DNA from: a bacterium
GTDB lineage: Bacteria; Actinomycetota; Acidimicrobiia; Acidimicrobiales; Bin134
Reading direction: 5' to 3'
Length of the DNA stretch: 52,668 bases
Assembly (NCBI GenBank): GCA_028819295.1
Contig: JAPPMA010000038.1
Location: 1-52,668 of the forward strand
Shown: one piece after another, positions 42,654 through 52,315 of the stretch
Layout: each line of letters opens with the position of its first letter
Position numbering within the stretch: position 1 is the stretch's first letter
Notes under the pieces: model-generated
Databases searched by the model: none
What the model was told of the DNA's origin: nothing
What the model saw: only the letters and a program-made list of their open reading frames with translations
Made by a program: the position numbers and the translations under genes

Positions 42654-43489
42654 CCGTCAGCCGGTGGTCGGTGGATGGGGCCCTCGCTGTCGCGCAGCGA
42701 GGGAGCGGCGTGGCCGGCGCGGTTGGCGATGATCTCGGCGCACACCGAGACGGCGGTCTCCTCAGGGGTGCGAGAGCCGATGTCCAGCCCGATGGGGGCC
42801 ATGAGCCGGTCGATGCCCTTCTGGTCCACCCCCACCTCGTGTAGCCGCTCCAGGCGGGTGGCGTGGGTGCGGCGGCTTCCCATGACCCCGATGTAGCCCA
42901 CGTCGGTGGCCACCGCCCGTTGCACGGCGGGCACGTCGAACTTGGGGTCGTGGGTGAGGATGCACACCGCGTCGTGGGGGCCGAGTCGATCGCCGTAGGC
43001 GTCGAACACCTCGTCGGGCCAGGCCACCATCACCCGGTCGGCCATGGGAAACCGCTTTACGGTGGCGAACACCGAGCGGGCATCGGCCACGATCACGTTG
43101 AACCCCAGCAGCTTGCCGGCCCGGGCCAGCGCGGCGGTGAAGTCCACCGCCCCGAACACGAGCATGATCGGCGGAGGCGAGAACGACTCGATGAACACCG
43201 ACACGTCGGTCTCGCGGGCCTGCCCCTCGGCACCGTAGTGGCGCACGCCGGTACGCCCGGCGGCCAACTCGCCCACCGCGTCGCGGCTCACGATCCGGTC
43301 CAGCTCGGGGTGGCCCAAGGTGCCGGTGATGTCGCCGTCGGGCTCCACCACCAGCTTGGCCCCGGCGTTGTGGCCCTCGATGACGGTGGCCAGCGCCACC
43401 GGCCGCTCGTCCCCGATGGCCTCCCGAAGCCGTTCGTAGAGTTCGGGCACCGCTACCAACCCCGGCGCTCGCGGGTGCCGGCGGAACAC
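42650..43489 (-). CDS. XdhC/CoxI-family maturation protein (with Rossmann domain)
   Basis: This roughly 279-residue protein has an N-terminal XdhC_CoxI-like part (RPVALATVIEGHNAGAKLVV). A C-terminal XdhC Rossmann domain follows, with PPPIMLVFGAVDFTAALARAG, CILTHDPKFDVPAVQRAV and GYIGVMGSRRTHATR. XdhC proteins carry and sulfurate molybdenum cofactor for xanthine- or CO-dehydrogenase-type enzymes. The start is uncertain: GTG 43489 is given, but GTG 43450 (VPELYERL) fits the family N-terminus equally well. The usual activity Cys near the N-terminal domain is found only in the separate upstream gene. Confidence 0.8.
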   Translation of the reverse strand: MFRRHPRAPGLVAVPELYERLREAIGDERPVALATVIEGHNAGAKLVVEPDGDITGTLGHPELDRIVSRDAVGELAAGRTGVRHYGAEGQARETDVSVFIESFSPPPIMLVFGAVDFTAALARAGKLLGFNVIVADARSVFATVKRFPMADRVMVAWPDEVFDAYGDRLGPHDAVCILTHDPKFDVPAVQRAVATDVGYIGVMGSRRTHATRLERLHEVGVDQKGIDRLMAPIGLDIGSRTPEETAVSVCAEIIANRAGHAAPSLRDSEGPIHRPPADG

Positions 43490-43514
43490 GCTGATTGAAG
43501 GCAGCGCATTGCTC

Positions 43515-43829
43515 TCACCAGTCCAGAGGCTCGATGAAAAGGTGGACGGTGCCCCCGCAGGTGAGTCCCACCGCGAACGCCTCGTCATCGCTGTAGCCGA
43601 AGCTGACCATGCGCCGCTCACCGCTCTCGAGGATGTCGAGGGCCTCCACCACCACGGCGCCCTCCACGCATCCGCCCGACACCGATCCGACCACATCGCC
43701 GTTGTCGCTGACCGCCATGGCCGCGCCGGGGTCTCGGGGGCCGGAGCCCTCCACGTTCACCACCCGGGCCAGCGCCACCCGCCGGCCCTCGGCCCGCCAG
43801 GCATCCAAATCGGCCAGTATTTCCTTCAT
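43515..43829 (-). CDS. XdhC_CoxI N-terminal domain protein
   Basis: This 104-residue protein consists only of the XdhC_CoxI domain: RRVALARVVNVEGSGPRDPGAAM, then SVSGGCVEGAVV with the conserved Cys and VGLTCGGTVHLFIEP. In many bacteria this domain is fused to the Rossmann part; here it is separate and followed by the longer XdhC gene, so the pair may work as two subunits. Its ATG overlaps the coxE stop. It probably helps insert the mature cofactor into a molybdenum hydroxylase. Confidence 0.85.
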   Translation of the reverse strand: MKEILADLDAWRAEGRRVALARVVNVEGSGPRDPGAAMAVSDNGDVVGSVSGGCVEGAVVVEALDILESGERRMVSFGYSDDEAFAVGLTCGGTVHLFIEPLDW

Positions 43830-44980
43830 CTCGCCAGTGCTCCGATGCTGTGGATGGGTTTGCCAGAGTCCCGGTCGTCGCCCAGAACCTCGGCCAGCCG
43901 CTCCAGCGAGCCCAGCGAGTGGCCCTCGATGAAGTCGTCCACATGGGGCAGGGCGGCGGCCATGCCCTGGGCTAGGGGCTGGTAGCCGGGGGTGGCCTTC
44001 AGCGGATTCACCCAAACGAGTCTATGGGTCACCCGGTGCAATCGGGCCATCTGCTCGGCCATCACCTCGGGGCTGCCCCGGTCCCAGCCGTCGCTCAAAA
44101 TGACCGCGGTCGCTCCCCGGGCCATGCCCCGGATACCCCACAGCTCGTTGAACTCGGCCAGGGTGTCGCCCAGGCGGGTGCCCCCCGACCAGTCGCTCAC
44201 CGCATGGGTGGCCGCGTCCAGCGCCCGGTCGGGGTCGCGCCACGAGAGCTCCCTGGTGATGCGGGTGAGGCGGGTGCCGATGGTGAAAACCTCCACCCGG
44301 CGCCGGCCCACCACCGCGGCGTGGACGAAGCGGATGAGCGCCCTGGCGTACGACTCCATCGACCCGGATATGTCCAAGAGCAGCACCACCCGGCGCAGCC
44401 GCTGGCCCGGCTCGGTGTACCAGCGGCGCACCGGCTCCCCGCCGCTGCGAATGGCGGCCCGCACGGTGCGACGCATCTCGGGGTGCCCGGCGAGGCGGTG
44501 GGTGCGTCGTTGGCGGCGCGACCGGCGGGTGCCGCCGATGCGGGTCATGGCGGCCATGAGCCGGTGGGCCTCGTCGAGCTCGTCGTCGTCGTAATCGGCA
44601 AAGTCCTTGTCGCGCAGCACCTCGTGGCGGCTCCACCGCAAGGTGAGCGACGGGTCGCCGGGGTCTTCGTCGCCCCTGTCGTCGCCTTCGTCGCTCCCGT
44701 CGTCGTCCACCAACAGGGTGATGGGCTGGGTCACCTCCACCACCGGGGTGGCCACCAACTGCTGTCCGACGTAGTAGGCGTCGAAGATCTTGTCGTACAG
44801 CTCGATGTCGTCGGGCTCGGTGACCAGGGTGGCCCGACCGGCCCAGTACACCGAGCTGCGCCGCTCGAGGCCCACCGCCCCGAGGGCCTGGTAGTAGTTC
44901 ACCGACGAGCCGACGGCCACGTCGATGCCCGCGCCTCGCAGGGCATTGACGAAGCCGACTGCGAGTTCGTCAGCCCGCAC
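43826..44980 (-). CDS. coxE: CoxE-like VWA-domain protein
   Basis: This 384-residue cytoplasmic protein has a C-terminal von Willebrand A domain. Its MIDAS site is visible: LLLDISGSMES (Asp-x-Ser-x-Ser), then SGGTRLGDTL (Thr) and VILSDGWDRG (Asp). The acidic middle region (DDDGSDEGDDRGDEDPGD) and a basic stretch (RRSRRQRRTHR) are flexible. CoxE works with the CoxD AAA ATPase to mature or activate CO-dehydrogenase. The GTG start is 51 bp after the coxD stop, and the stop overlaps the CoxI-like start (ATGA). Confidence 0.85.
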   Translation of the reverse strand: MRADELAVGFVNALRGAGIDVAVGSSVNYYQALGAVGLERRSSVYWAGRATLVTEPDDIELYDKIFDAYYVGQQLVATPVVEVTQPITLLVDDDGSDEGDDRGDEDPGDPSLTLRWSRHEVLRDKDFADYDDDELDEAHRLMAAMTRIGGTRRSRRQRRTHRLAGHPEMRRTVRAAIRSGGEPVRRWYTEPGQRLRRVVLLLDISGSMESYARALIRFVHAAVVGRRRVEVFTIGTRLTRITRELSWRDPDRALDAATHAVSDWSGGTRLGDTLAEFNELWGIRGMARGATAVILSDGWDRGSPEVMAEQMARLHRVTHRLVWVNPLKATPGYQPLAQGMAAALPHVDDFIEGHSLGSLERLAEVLGDDRDSGKPIHSIGALAR

Positions 44981-45031
44981 AGGAGGCGGCGGGTACGGGG
45001 ATCAGCGTCGACATGGCCCGCCGTTCAAGGC

Positions 45032-45946
45032 TCATCCGGCTCGGGCAACGGCCTGCTGGATCAGGCCTTCGATTCCCTGGTCCATCACCCGCTGCTGGTC
45101 CTCGCGGTACTTGAGCACCGATCCCAGGCTGGCTTGGGCGATCTCCGGCGTCAGCTCCGCGGCCCCGAGGCGGCCCAGGGCCAGACTCCAGTCGATGCTC
45201 TCGGCCACGCCGGGCGGCTTGTACAGGCCCAGGTCCCGGAAAGCGCTTGCCGCGGCGGCCACTTGGCGGGCCAGCACCTCGCCCACCCCGGCGGCCCGGC
45301 GACCGATGATGGCCACCTCCCGCTCGAAGCCGGGGTGCTCCACCCAGTGGTACAGACAGCGCCGCTTGAGGGCGTCGTGGACGTCGCGGGTGCGGTTGGA
45401 GGTGATGATGACCCGGGGCGGGGTGGTGGCCGCGAACCGGCCGATCTCGGGCACGGTCACGGCGTAGTCCGACAGGATCTCCAGGAGGAACGCCTCGAAC
45501 TCGTCGTCGGCCCGGTCGATCTCGTCGATCAACAGCACCGGGGGCGGGCCTTCGGTGGATGAGATGGCCCGAAGCAGGGGGCGGCGGATGAGAAAGCGCT
45601 CGGAGTACAGCTCGTCTTCCAGGGCGTCTGCCGCTTCCCGAGTAGCGCCCCCGGTGGCCTCCGCCGTGCGCAGGTGCAGGAGCTGGCGGGAGTAGTCCCA
45701 CTCGTACACCGCCTGGGCCACATCGATGCCCTCGTAGCATTGGAGCCGGATCAGCTCGCCGCCGGTCCAGGCGGCCAGGGCGTTGGCCGTCTCGGTCTTG
45801 CCCACGCCGGGCTCGCCCTCCAGCAGCAGCGGGCGGTTCAGGGTCATGGCCAAGAACACGGCCGTGGCCAACCCCTCGTCGGCCAGGTAGTCGCAGCCCT
45901 TCAGCCCGTCGGCCACATCGGCCGCTGATGAAGGCTGAGGGCCCAA
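45032..45946 (-). CDS. coxD: CoxD-like MoxR-family AAA+ ATPase
   Basis: This roughly 304-residue AAA+ ATPase has Walker A LLLEGEPGVGKTETANAL, Walker B VLLIDEIDRAD and sensor-1 VIITSNRTRD. It is a MoxR-type chaperone of the CoxD subgroup, which remodels the CO-dehydrogenase active site with CoxE. The start is uncertain: a TTG at 45946 or a GTG ten codons later, with no strong ribosome site for either. It follows coxM by 10 bp. Confidence 0.85.
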   Translation of the reverse strand: MGPQPSSAADVADGLKGCDYLADEGLATAVFLAMTLNRPLLLEGEPGVGKTETANALAAWTGGELIRLQCYEGIDVAQAVYEWDYSRQLLHLRTAEATGGATREAADALEDELYSERFLIRRPLLRAISSTEGPPPVLLIDEIDRADDEFEAFLLEILSDYAVTVPEIGRFAATTPPRVIITSNRTRDVHDALKRRCLYHWVEHPGFEREVAIIGRRAAGVGEVLARQVAAAASAFRDLGLYKPPGVAESIDWSLALGRLGAAELTPEIAQASLGSVLKYREDQQRVMDQGIEGLIQQAVARAG

Positions 45947-45956
45947 AGGCTGGGCG

Positions 45957-46777
45957 TTAGCGTCCAGCGGCTTCGAGCGCCCGACGGGTGAGCACCCGGG
46001 CGAGGTGCTCGCGGTACTCGGGTCCGGCGTTCAGGTCGGATGGGGGGTTGGCGCCCTCAGCGGCGGCTTCGGCGGCGTCGGTGGCCGACGCGCCCCCGGC
46101 GAGGGCGGCCTCCACGCCGGCGGCCCGGACCGGAGTGCTGTCCATGTTCACCAGTCCCACTCCGGAGTTGCCGTTGGCCACGATGGCCGACACGCCCACG
46201 ATGGCCCAGTCCTGGGCCCGGCGGTTGAACTTCTGGAAGCCCCAGGTGGCGTCGGGCATCTTCGGCAACCGGATCTCGGTGAGCAACTCGTCGTCGCCCA
46301 AGCAGGTCTCCAGGAAGCCGGTGAAGAAGTCGTCGACCGCGATCTCCCGCTCGCCGCCCGGCCCCCGGGCCACCAGGGTGGCCCGCATGGCCAGCATCAC
46401 CGACGGCAGGTCGGATGCGGGGTCGCCGTGGGCGATGGAGCCGCCGATGGTGCCCCGGTGGCGCACCTGGGGATCGCCCACGTGGCTGGTGGCCTCGGCC
46501 AACAGCCCAGCCTGCGACCGCACCAGCTCGCTGGTCTCCACGTCTCGGTGGCGGGTGAGGGCACCGATGGCCAAGTGGTCGCCGGCGTCGTTGATATAGC
46601 TGAGGTCGTCGAGACGGCCGATGTCCACCAGCACTGCGGGGGTGGCCAAACGCAGCTTCATCAGCGGCAAAAGCGAGTGGCCCCCGGCCAGCAGCTTGGC
46701 TTCGTCACCGTGCTCGGCCAGCGCGGCCAGCGCCTCCTCAGCCGAACCGGCCCGGATGTAGTCGAATGCCGCAGGGA

Positions 46778-46781
<4 letters not shown>
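45957..46781 (-). CDS. coxM: FAD-binding medium subunit of a CO-dehydrogenase-type hydroxylase (CoxM)
   Basis: This 274-residue flavoprotein subunit has the FAD motifs [19 protein letters not shown] and [19 protein letters not shown]. The C-terminal CO-dehydrogenase flavoprotein domain runs to the end. It passes electrons from the iron-sulfur subunit to an acceptor. ATG 46781 overlaps the coxS stop (ATGA); an in-frame upstream extension lies inside coxS and was rejected. In most operons a coxL gene sits beside coxS and coxM; none is present here. Confidence 0.9.
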
Positions 46782-47239
<458 letters not shown>

Positions 47240-47434
47240 GGCATCTCCCTAGTCGTCTTCGGTGTCCGCGAGAAATCTAGTACACCCAACTCCGCTCTGG
47301 TCACCCCGAACGGCCTAACCCCACTGCGATTCCGCATCTATGTCTGCAACTACTTGATGAATGAACACGAGCTCCAGATCACGCACTAGACATTATGAGT
47401 CGGACAACCGACAGACAGGAGCCTGCGAAACACC

Positions 47435-48325
47435 ATGACGGACTTGGGGCAGGGGGTGGGTCTACCTGAGCGGGGGAACCTGGTGCGGGTTCGCGACCGG
47501 TTCTGGGTCTCGGCAAGACCATCGAGGCTGGGCTGATCGCCGAAGAGCTGGTCCTGCGCGGCCTAGCCCGCAAGATCATGGTCGTGTGCCCGCCCAGCCT
47601 GTGCGGGAAGTGGCAGCGGGAGATGAGGGACAAGTTCGGCCTCGCCTTCGAGGTGGTCAACCGGGAATACGTCAGCAAGCTGCGGCGGGAGCGGGGGGTC
47701 GGCGTCAACCCATTCCGGTCGCATCCCCGGCTCATCGTGTCGCTGGAGTGGCTGAAGCTGGAGCCACAGCTCCGGCGGTTCGACGAGTTCCTGCCACCCG
47801 ACCCCAACACCTACCCGCGGGCTTTCGACCTTCTCATCGTCGACGAAGCCCACTTGATTGCCCCCGCCGCAGGGGGCAACTACGCCAAGGCGTCAATGCG
47901 AACCCAGGCCCTTCGGAAGCTGGCCCCCCACTTCGAGCACCGGCTCTTCCTCACCGCCACCCCGCATAACGGCTACCGCGAGTCTTTCGAATCACTCATG
48001 GAAACCCTTGACCCAAACCGCTTCGCCACCGGGGTGGCGGTGACAAACCGAGACCGGGACGAGGTAATGGTGCGGCGACAAAGCGCCTACTTTCGTCTCC
48101 GGCAGCCTTCAAGCACACGCTTGACCGTCACATCGAGACTCTCGACCGGGCCTCCCCACAAACGGCGTCGGTCCTTGCCGTAGAGGAAGCCTCCACAGTG
48201 CTCGACGCCGAGGTCGACGATGACGATGCACTCGACGAGTTGCAGCAGCAGGCTCTGGCGATTGCCGCAACCGCCTTGCCCGAGACCGAGATTCGCGACC
48301 AAGAACTCCTTGCCCGGCTACGGGC
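47435..48325 (+). pseudogene. Decayed SNF2-type helicase gene (DISARM drmD-like), several internal deletions
   Basis: Three pieces of one helicase lie in three frames. 47435-47509 gives the N-terminus (ERGNLVRVRDRFWV). 47506-48078 gives Walker A GLGKTIEAGLIAEEL, VVCPPSLCGKWQREM, the DEAH-like box LLIVDEAHLI and FLTATPHNGYRESF, stopping after EVMVRR. 48078-about 48320 resumes with KRLLSSPAAFKHTLDRH and an acidic helix region. The sequence before Walker A, most of the C-terminal helicase lobe and the gene end are missing. The order and the neighbouring methyltransferase fit class 1 DISARM DrmD. It cannot be functional as it stands. Confidence 0.7.
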
Positions 48326-48340
48326 TCGGGCGCCATCCTC

Positions 48341-50590
48341 GTGGCCGCCTGCCGCTATTTGGCCGACCGGGTTGTCCAGGCTTGGATCAGAGAAGGTGAC
48401 CCTCGGGCACCCGAATTGGCCACCGCCGCCGATGATCCCAACCGGCTGGAAGGGAAAGTGGATGCCTTGCGGCTGGTGGCCGAGCGGTGCTGCTATGGCG
48501 TTGACCGCAACCCCATGGCCGTGGAGATGGCCAAGCTCTCGATGTGGCTCACCACGATGGCCAAAGACCGCCCGTTCACCTTCCTGGACCACGCCATCAA
48601 GTCGGGCGACAGCCTCCTGGGTATCTGGGACTGGGACCAACTCCGCTATCTGCACATGGATCCCAAGGCAGGCAAAGACAGGGTCCGGGCATTCGACTGG
48701 ATGATGGGAGACCGAGATGCCCTCGACCTGCTGAGAGACCGATTAGATGAAGCCGCACTCCTGCGTATTGAACTCCAGGGCCGAGCCACGGAGTCGATAG
48801 GAGACCTAGACCGCAAAGCCCACCTGAACAGCCGCAGTGAGACCCTGCTGAAGAGCCTGGTCGCGGCCGCTGATCTGGTGGTCGGGGCTGCCCTCGCTTC
48901 TTCGCAGGATAGAAAGCCGTCTGATGCACTGAATCAACGCATCGAGGACGACCTGCCCGTGCTGAAGGAATTTCTCGCCGCACTTGACACCCCTGAAGAA
49001 AAAACTGGCATCGCGATGGCCCATCAGCGGACACAAATGCGACTTGACGCTGGATGCCCCGAGAACGCCCCATCACGACGACCTCTTCATTGGCCCATAG
49101 CCTTCCCCGAAGTATTCGCCGATGGAGGCCGATTCGACGCCATGATCGGCAACCCCCCGTTCATTGGCGGACAGCGCCTGTCGGGCGCGGCCGGCGGGGA
49201 CTACCGAGAGCACCTCGTTCAGTGGACTGCGGCAGGCGCCAAGGGCTCTGCCGATCTTGTTGCCTACTTCTTTCTCCAAGCCGTCAAACTGGCGCGCTCG
49301 CTCGGTTTTCTGGCCACCAACACCATCGCACAGGGCGATACCAGCGAAGTCGGTCTGGCTCAATTGATCGACGGAGGCTGGACCATCCACAGAGCGGTGT
49401 CTTCTACTGCATGGCCACTACAAGCGTCACTTGAGATTGCGAAACTGTGGATGTCGCTGGAAACCTGGCATGGCCAGATAGAACTCGACGATCGCGGGGT
49501 CGCTGGGATCGACGAAATGCTCTACCCCGCCAGCCGATCGAACTGGCGCAAACAGCAGCTCGCCGCCAACAAGGACCAGTCGTTTCAGGGATCAATCGTG
49601 CTTGGATTGGGATTCACGATGAGCCCCGAAGAAGCACAAGCACTTATTGAGAAAGACCCGCGTAATGAGGAGGTGTTGTTCCCGTATCTCAACGGATTGA
49701 ATCTCAATCAACATCCCGCTCACACCGCTTCCCGTTGGGTCATCAACTTCTTCGACTGGTCTGAAGAACAGGCGAGGAGCTATTCCCATTGTTTTGCAAT
49801 AGTTGAAGAACATGTAAAGCCTGATCGAATGTCCAAAAAAGGCAAGCCCTATGAGTTAGCCCGCAAATTTTGGTGGCAACACCTCGCTCAAAGAAAAGGG
49901 TTGTATTTGACTATCGCAAATCTGGAACAAGTGCTCGTTGTAGGAAGAGTCAGTAAGACGGCAATGCCTATCTTTGTTCCGACAAGTCAAATTTATTCAG
50001 ACGCAACTGTCGTCTTCGCCTATGACGATTGGTTCCATCTTGGTGTGTTATCCAGTGGATTTCACTTTCGCTGGGCCACTCGTTATGCATCATCGCTCAG
50101 AACCGACACTCGCTACACCCCCACAGATGTCTTCGAGACTTTCCCACAGCCAGACCATTCAGGTGCAGTGGCCGACACCGCCAAAGCCCTAGACAACCAC
50201 CGCCACCCGCTCATGGTTTCCGAAGGCATCGGACTGACCTCCCTCTATAACCGGGTCCATGACCCCGGTGACCGTGAACCATCCACCTTGGAGATGCGCC
50301 GGTTGCACCGCAACCTCGACTTCGCCGTCCGCGATGCCTACGGCTGGCACGACATCGAGCTTGATCACGGATTCCACAATGTGCGAGGTGCTGGCATCCG
50401 GTACACCTTCGCCCCTGAAGCTGGTGACGAAATCTTGGAACGCCTGCTGGAGTTGAACCGCGACCGCTATCTGGCCGAAGTCGAGGCTGGCCTCCACGCC
50501 AATGCCAAGAAGAAGAACGCCGCCCCTCTAGGTGGGCTATTTGAACAAGTCGCCAACCCTAAACCTCATGAACAATCCCTGTACGGTTAA
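48341..50590 (+). CDS. 5'-truncated N6-adenine DNA methyltransferase (DISARM DrmMI / Eco57I-like)
   Basis: The 749-residue open frame encodes most of a large amino-methyltransferase. SAM motif I (ATGSGAILVAA, from about 48317) begins just before the GTG used here, so the N-terminal few hundred residues of the usual roughly 1200 are gone. Motif IV is DAMIGNPPFIGGQRL. The C-terminal target-recognition part contains VLFPYLNGLNLNQ and RWVINFFDWSEEQA. In motif I, Thr replaces the usual Cys of the CGSG signature. The 49780-50080 stretch is clearly more AT-rich than the surroundings, a sign of transfer. Without its N-terminus and its drmA/B/C partners it is probably inactive. Confidence 0.75.
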   Translation: MAACRYLADRVVQAWIREGDPRAPELATAADDPNRLEGKVDALRLVAERCCYGVDRNPMAVEMAKLSMWLTTMAKDRPFTFLDHAIKSGDSLLGIWDWDQLRYLHMDPKAGKDRVRAFDWMMGDRDALDLLRDRLDEAALLRIELQGRATESIGDLDRKAHLNSRSETLLKSLVAAADLVVGAALASSQDRKPSDALNQRIEDDLPVLKEFLAALDTPEEKTGIAMAHQRTQMRLDAGCPENAPSRRPLHWPIAFPEVFADGGRFDAMIGNPPFIGGQRLSGAAGGDYREHLVQWTAAGAKGSADLVAYFFLQAVKLARSLGFLATNTIAQGDTSEVGLAQLIDGGWTIHRAVSSTAWPLQASLEIAKLWMSLETWHGQIELDDRGVAGIDEMLYPASRSNWRKQQLAANKDQSFQGSIVLGLGFTMSPEEAQALIEKDPRNEEVLFPYLNGLNLNQHPAHTASRWVINFFDWSEEQARSYSHCFAIVEEHVKPDRMSKKGKPYELARKFWWQHLAQRKGLYLTIANLEQVLVVGRVSKTAMPIFVPTSQIYSDATVVFAYDDWFHLGVLSSGFHFRWATRYASSLRTDTRYTPTDVFETFPQPDHSGAVADTAKALDNHRHPLMVSEGIGLTSLYNRVHDPGDREPSTLEMRRLHRNLDFAVRDAYGWHDIELDHGFHNVRGAGIRYTFAPEAGDEILERLLELNRDRYLAEVEAGLHANAKKKNAAPLGGLFEQVANPKPHEQSLYG

Positions 50591-50672
50591 GGGAAGCTTC
50601 AGCAGGCCAGAATTTCTTGATATTTTTGCCTAATTCGACCTAAATAAGGGTGGTTGTTGTCACAAGCCTCGA

Positions 50673-50678
50673 TATACT
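50673..50678 (+). promoter_or_regulatory. -10 box (TATACT) of a leaderless HNH endonuclease gene
   Basis: TATACT lies seven bases before the ATG at 50686, in an AT-rich gap. No ribosome site precedes the ATG, so transcription probably starts at the start codon. The -35 region is weak. Confidence 0.5.
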
Positions 50679-50685
50679 TTCATGT

Positions 50686-51939
50686 ATGGAATTCGGAGTA
50701 CTCCCCAGTACAAACGATGATAGAACCAGTGTCGCTGGCGATCCCAGGTTTCCTGATTTCTCCGGGTCGAGCGCTTCGGAATTGCTCGGCTTGATGAGCG
50801 AAACCGATCAGATCCGCCGCCGAGCGGAGGGATATCTGGTGGGGCTGATCGCCCGCTACGCCGAACTGGAAGGTCGCAGCGCCGCGGCGTCGGTGTGCCA
50901 CCAGTTCGGGATCAGCGCCCACAAGGCTCGCCAGCTGGCCAAGACTGCCGAAGGGCTTGCCGTCATGCCCGACATCCTCAGCGCCGTGCAACATGGGCGT
51001 CTCTCCGCTGATCAGGGCGGGATGGTCGCTGAATCGCACAAGCGAGCGCCGATGAGCCCACAAGACCAGCAGGAGCTTCTGACGCTGGGCGGATGGCAAG
51101 GCCACGACGATTTCAAGAAGACAGTGGCCACCCAAGAGGACCAGCGCCGGGCCAACGACGGGATGAGTCGCACCGAGCGGCAGAGGGCACGCCGCTCCTT
51201 CAAGGTTTTCGACAAGAGCGACGGCATGGTCGTGTTGCACGCCGAGCTGGATCAGGTGGACGGCGATCGGGTCAAGATCGCGGTGGGCGCCATGAGCACC
51301 AAGATGCTCGCCGACGACATCGCCTTCGACCCGGTGCGCACCTTCGAGCAGCGCAACGCCGACGCGCTCGTCGCCCTCATCACCCAGCAGCCCGCCGAGG
51401 CACCCGCTACCGAGCCGGCCAGCACAGACTGCGGCAGCATCCGGCCCCAGAAGACAATGCTGGTGGTGTCGGCCGACTACGACGCCATCGAAGGCCAACT
51501 CAAGAACGCCGAGCTGATCGACGGGACGCCCATTGACCTCGACGAGCTCCGCCGCCTGGCCTGCGACGCGGATATTGTCCCGATGATCTTCTCCGCCGAC
51601 GGGCAGCCCCTCTACGTGGGCAAAGCCCAACGAGCGCCCACCAAGGCCCAGACACTTGCCCTATACAAGCGAGACCGGGGCTGCATCGGCTGCGGCATCC
51701 GCCCCCAAGCCTGCGACGTCCACCACATCGTGCCCTGGGAAGACGGCGGCCCCACCAACATCGACAACCTGGTGCTGCTGTGCCCCCGCTGCCACCGGAA
51801 AGTCCACAAGCTCGGCTACACCGTCGAACCCCGCCCCAATCCCGGTCCAGGAGGCAGCCGATATACCCTCCACCTCCCATCCCGCCACAACCTCCCCCCA
51901 CCCCACCGACAGCCCCGAAAACCCCTGCTCGCAGCCTGA
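50686..51939 (+). CDS. HNH endonuclease with DUF222 domain (13E12 type)
   Basis: This 417-residue protein has an N-terminal DUF222 region of helices (ETDQIRRRAEGYLVGLIARY onward). A C-terminal HNH domain follows: CIGCGIRPQACDVHHIVPW, then NLVLLCPRCHRKVHK. The two CxxC pairs would bind structural zinc and the His-His/Asn-His set the catalytic metal. This family is multi-copy and actinobacteria-specific, and resembles the 13E12 repeat proteins of mycobacteria. Its role is unknown; mobile-DNA homing or defence are both possible. The C-terminal tail after the HNH domain is Pro-rich and basic. Confidence 0.88.
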   Translation: MEFGVLPSTNDDRTSVAGDPRFPDFSGSSASELLGLMSETDQIRRRAEGYLVGLIARYAELEGRSAAASVCHQFGISAHKARQLAKTAEGLAVMPDILSAVQHGRLSADQGGMVAESHKRAPMSPQDQQELLTLGGWQGHDDFKKTVATQEDQRRANDGMSRTERQRARRSFKVFDKSDGMVVLHAELDQVDGDRVKIAVGAMSTKMLADDIAFDPVRTFEQRNADALVALITQQPAEAPATEPASTDCGSIRPQKTMLVVSADYDAIEGQLKNAELIDGTPIDLDELRRLACDADIVPMIFSADGQPLYVGKAQRAPTKAQTLALYKRDRGCIGCGIRPQACDVHHIVPWEDGGPTNIDNLVLLCPRCHRKVHKLGYTVEPRPNPGPGGSRYTLHLPSRHNLPPPHRQPRKPLLAA

Positions 51940-52057
51940 ACCCACCCTGACCCCTCCTAGCCGCCTTGTCACACTCTTGCCCTAGAGTTTGCGGGACTAT
52001 CGGTCGTCCTGCGACCCCCCCGCCAGACCACCGGCAGCGCTCGTTGCCCACAGCACG

Positions 52058-52315
52058 ATGGACGACTACCTCGGAAGGGCACACATCGCGGCGAGTGCCC
52101 GTAAGCATGGCGTCACCGACGAAGACATACGGCATGCGCTCAGGCACTACTGGTTGCTACACGGAGGTAACGACCTTAGAGTCGTCATGTACATCGGCCC
52201 TACGATGAGCGGTCAGCCGCTTGAGGTAGGCGTGATGTATGGCGACCTCCAGCCAGTTGTCATTCATGCCATGCCAGCAAGAAGAAAATATCTGCAAGCG
52301 AGGAGACGAGGATGA
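52058..52315 (+). CDS. Small protein, candidate toxin of a two-gene module
   Basis: This 85-residue protein has a helix with ASARKHGVTDEDIRHALRHY, strands LRVVMYIGPT and LEVGVMYG, and the C-terminal VVIHAMPARRKYL. The pattern (HTH-like helix, then beta strands, then a conserved basic His/Arg tail) resembles DUF4258/BrnT-like RelE-fold ribonucleases, but I cannot name a family with certainty. ATG 52058 is preferred over a TTG 23 codons upstream. Its stop overlaps the next gene's ATG (ATGA). A toxin role is inferred from size, tail and gene pairing. Confidence 0.6.
   Translation: MDDYLGRAHIAASARKHGVTDEDIRHALRHYWLLHGGNDLRVVMYIGPTMSGQPLEVGVMYGDLQPVVIHAMPARRKYLQARRRG

Noticed and set aside
47240..47434. 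Possible small gene between coxS and the helicase remnant
   Set aside because: Frames crossing the gap lack a start with a ribosome site or any motif. It is best read as the divergent promoter region, with a 5-bp hairpin at 47399-47412 of unknown meaning.
50591..50672. Terminator after the methyltransferase gene
   Set aside because: The gap is AT-rich but no stem of useful length was found; it seems to hold only the promoter of the HNH gene.
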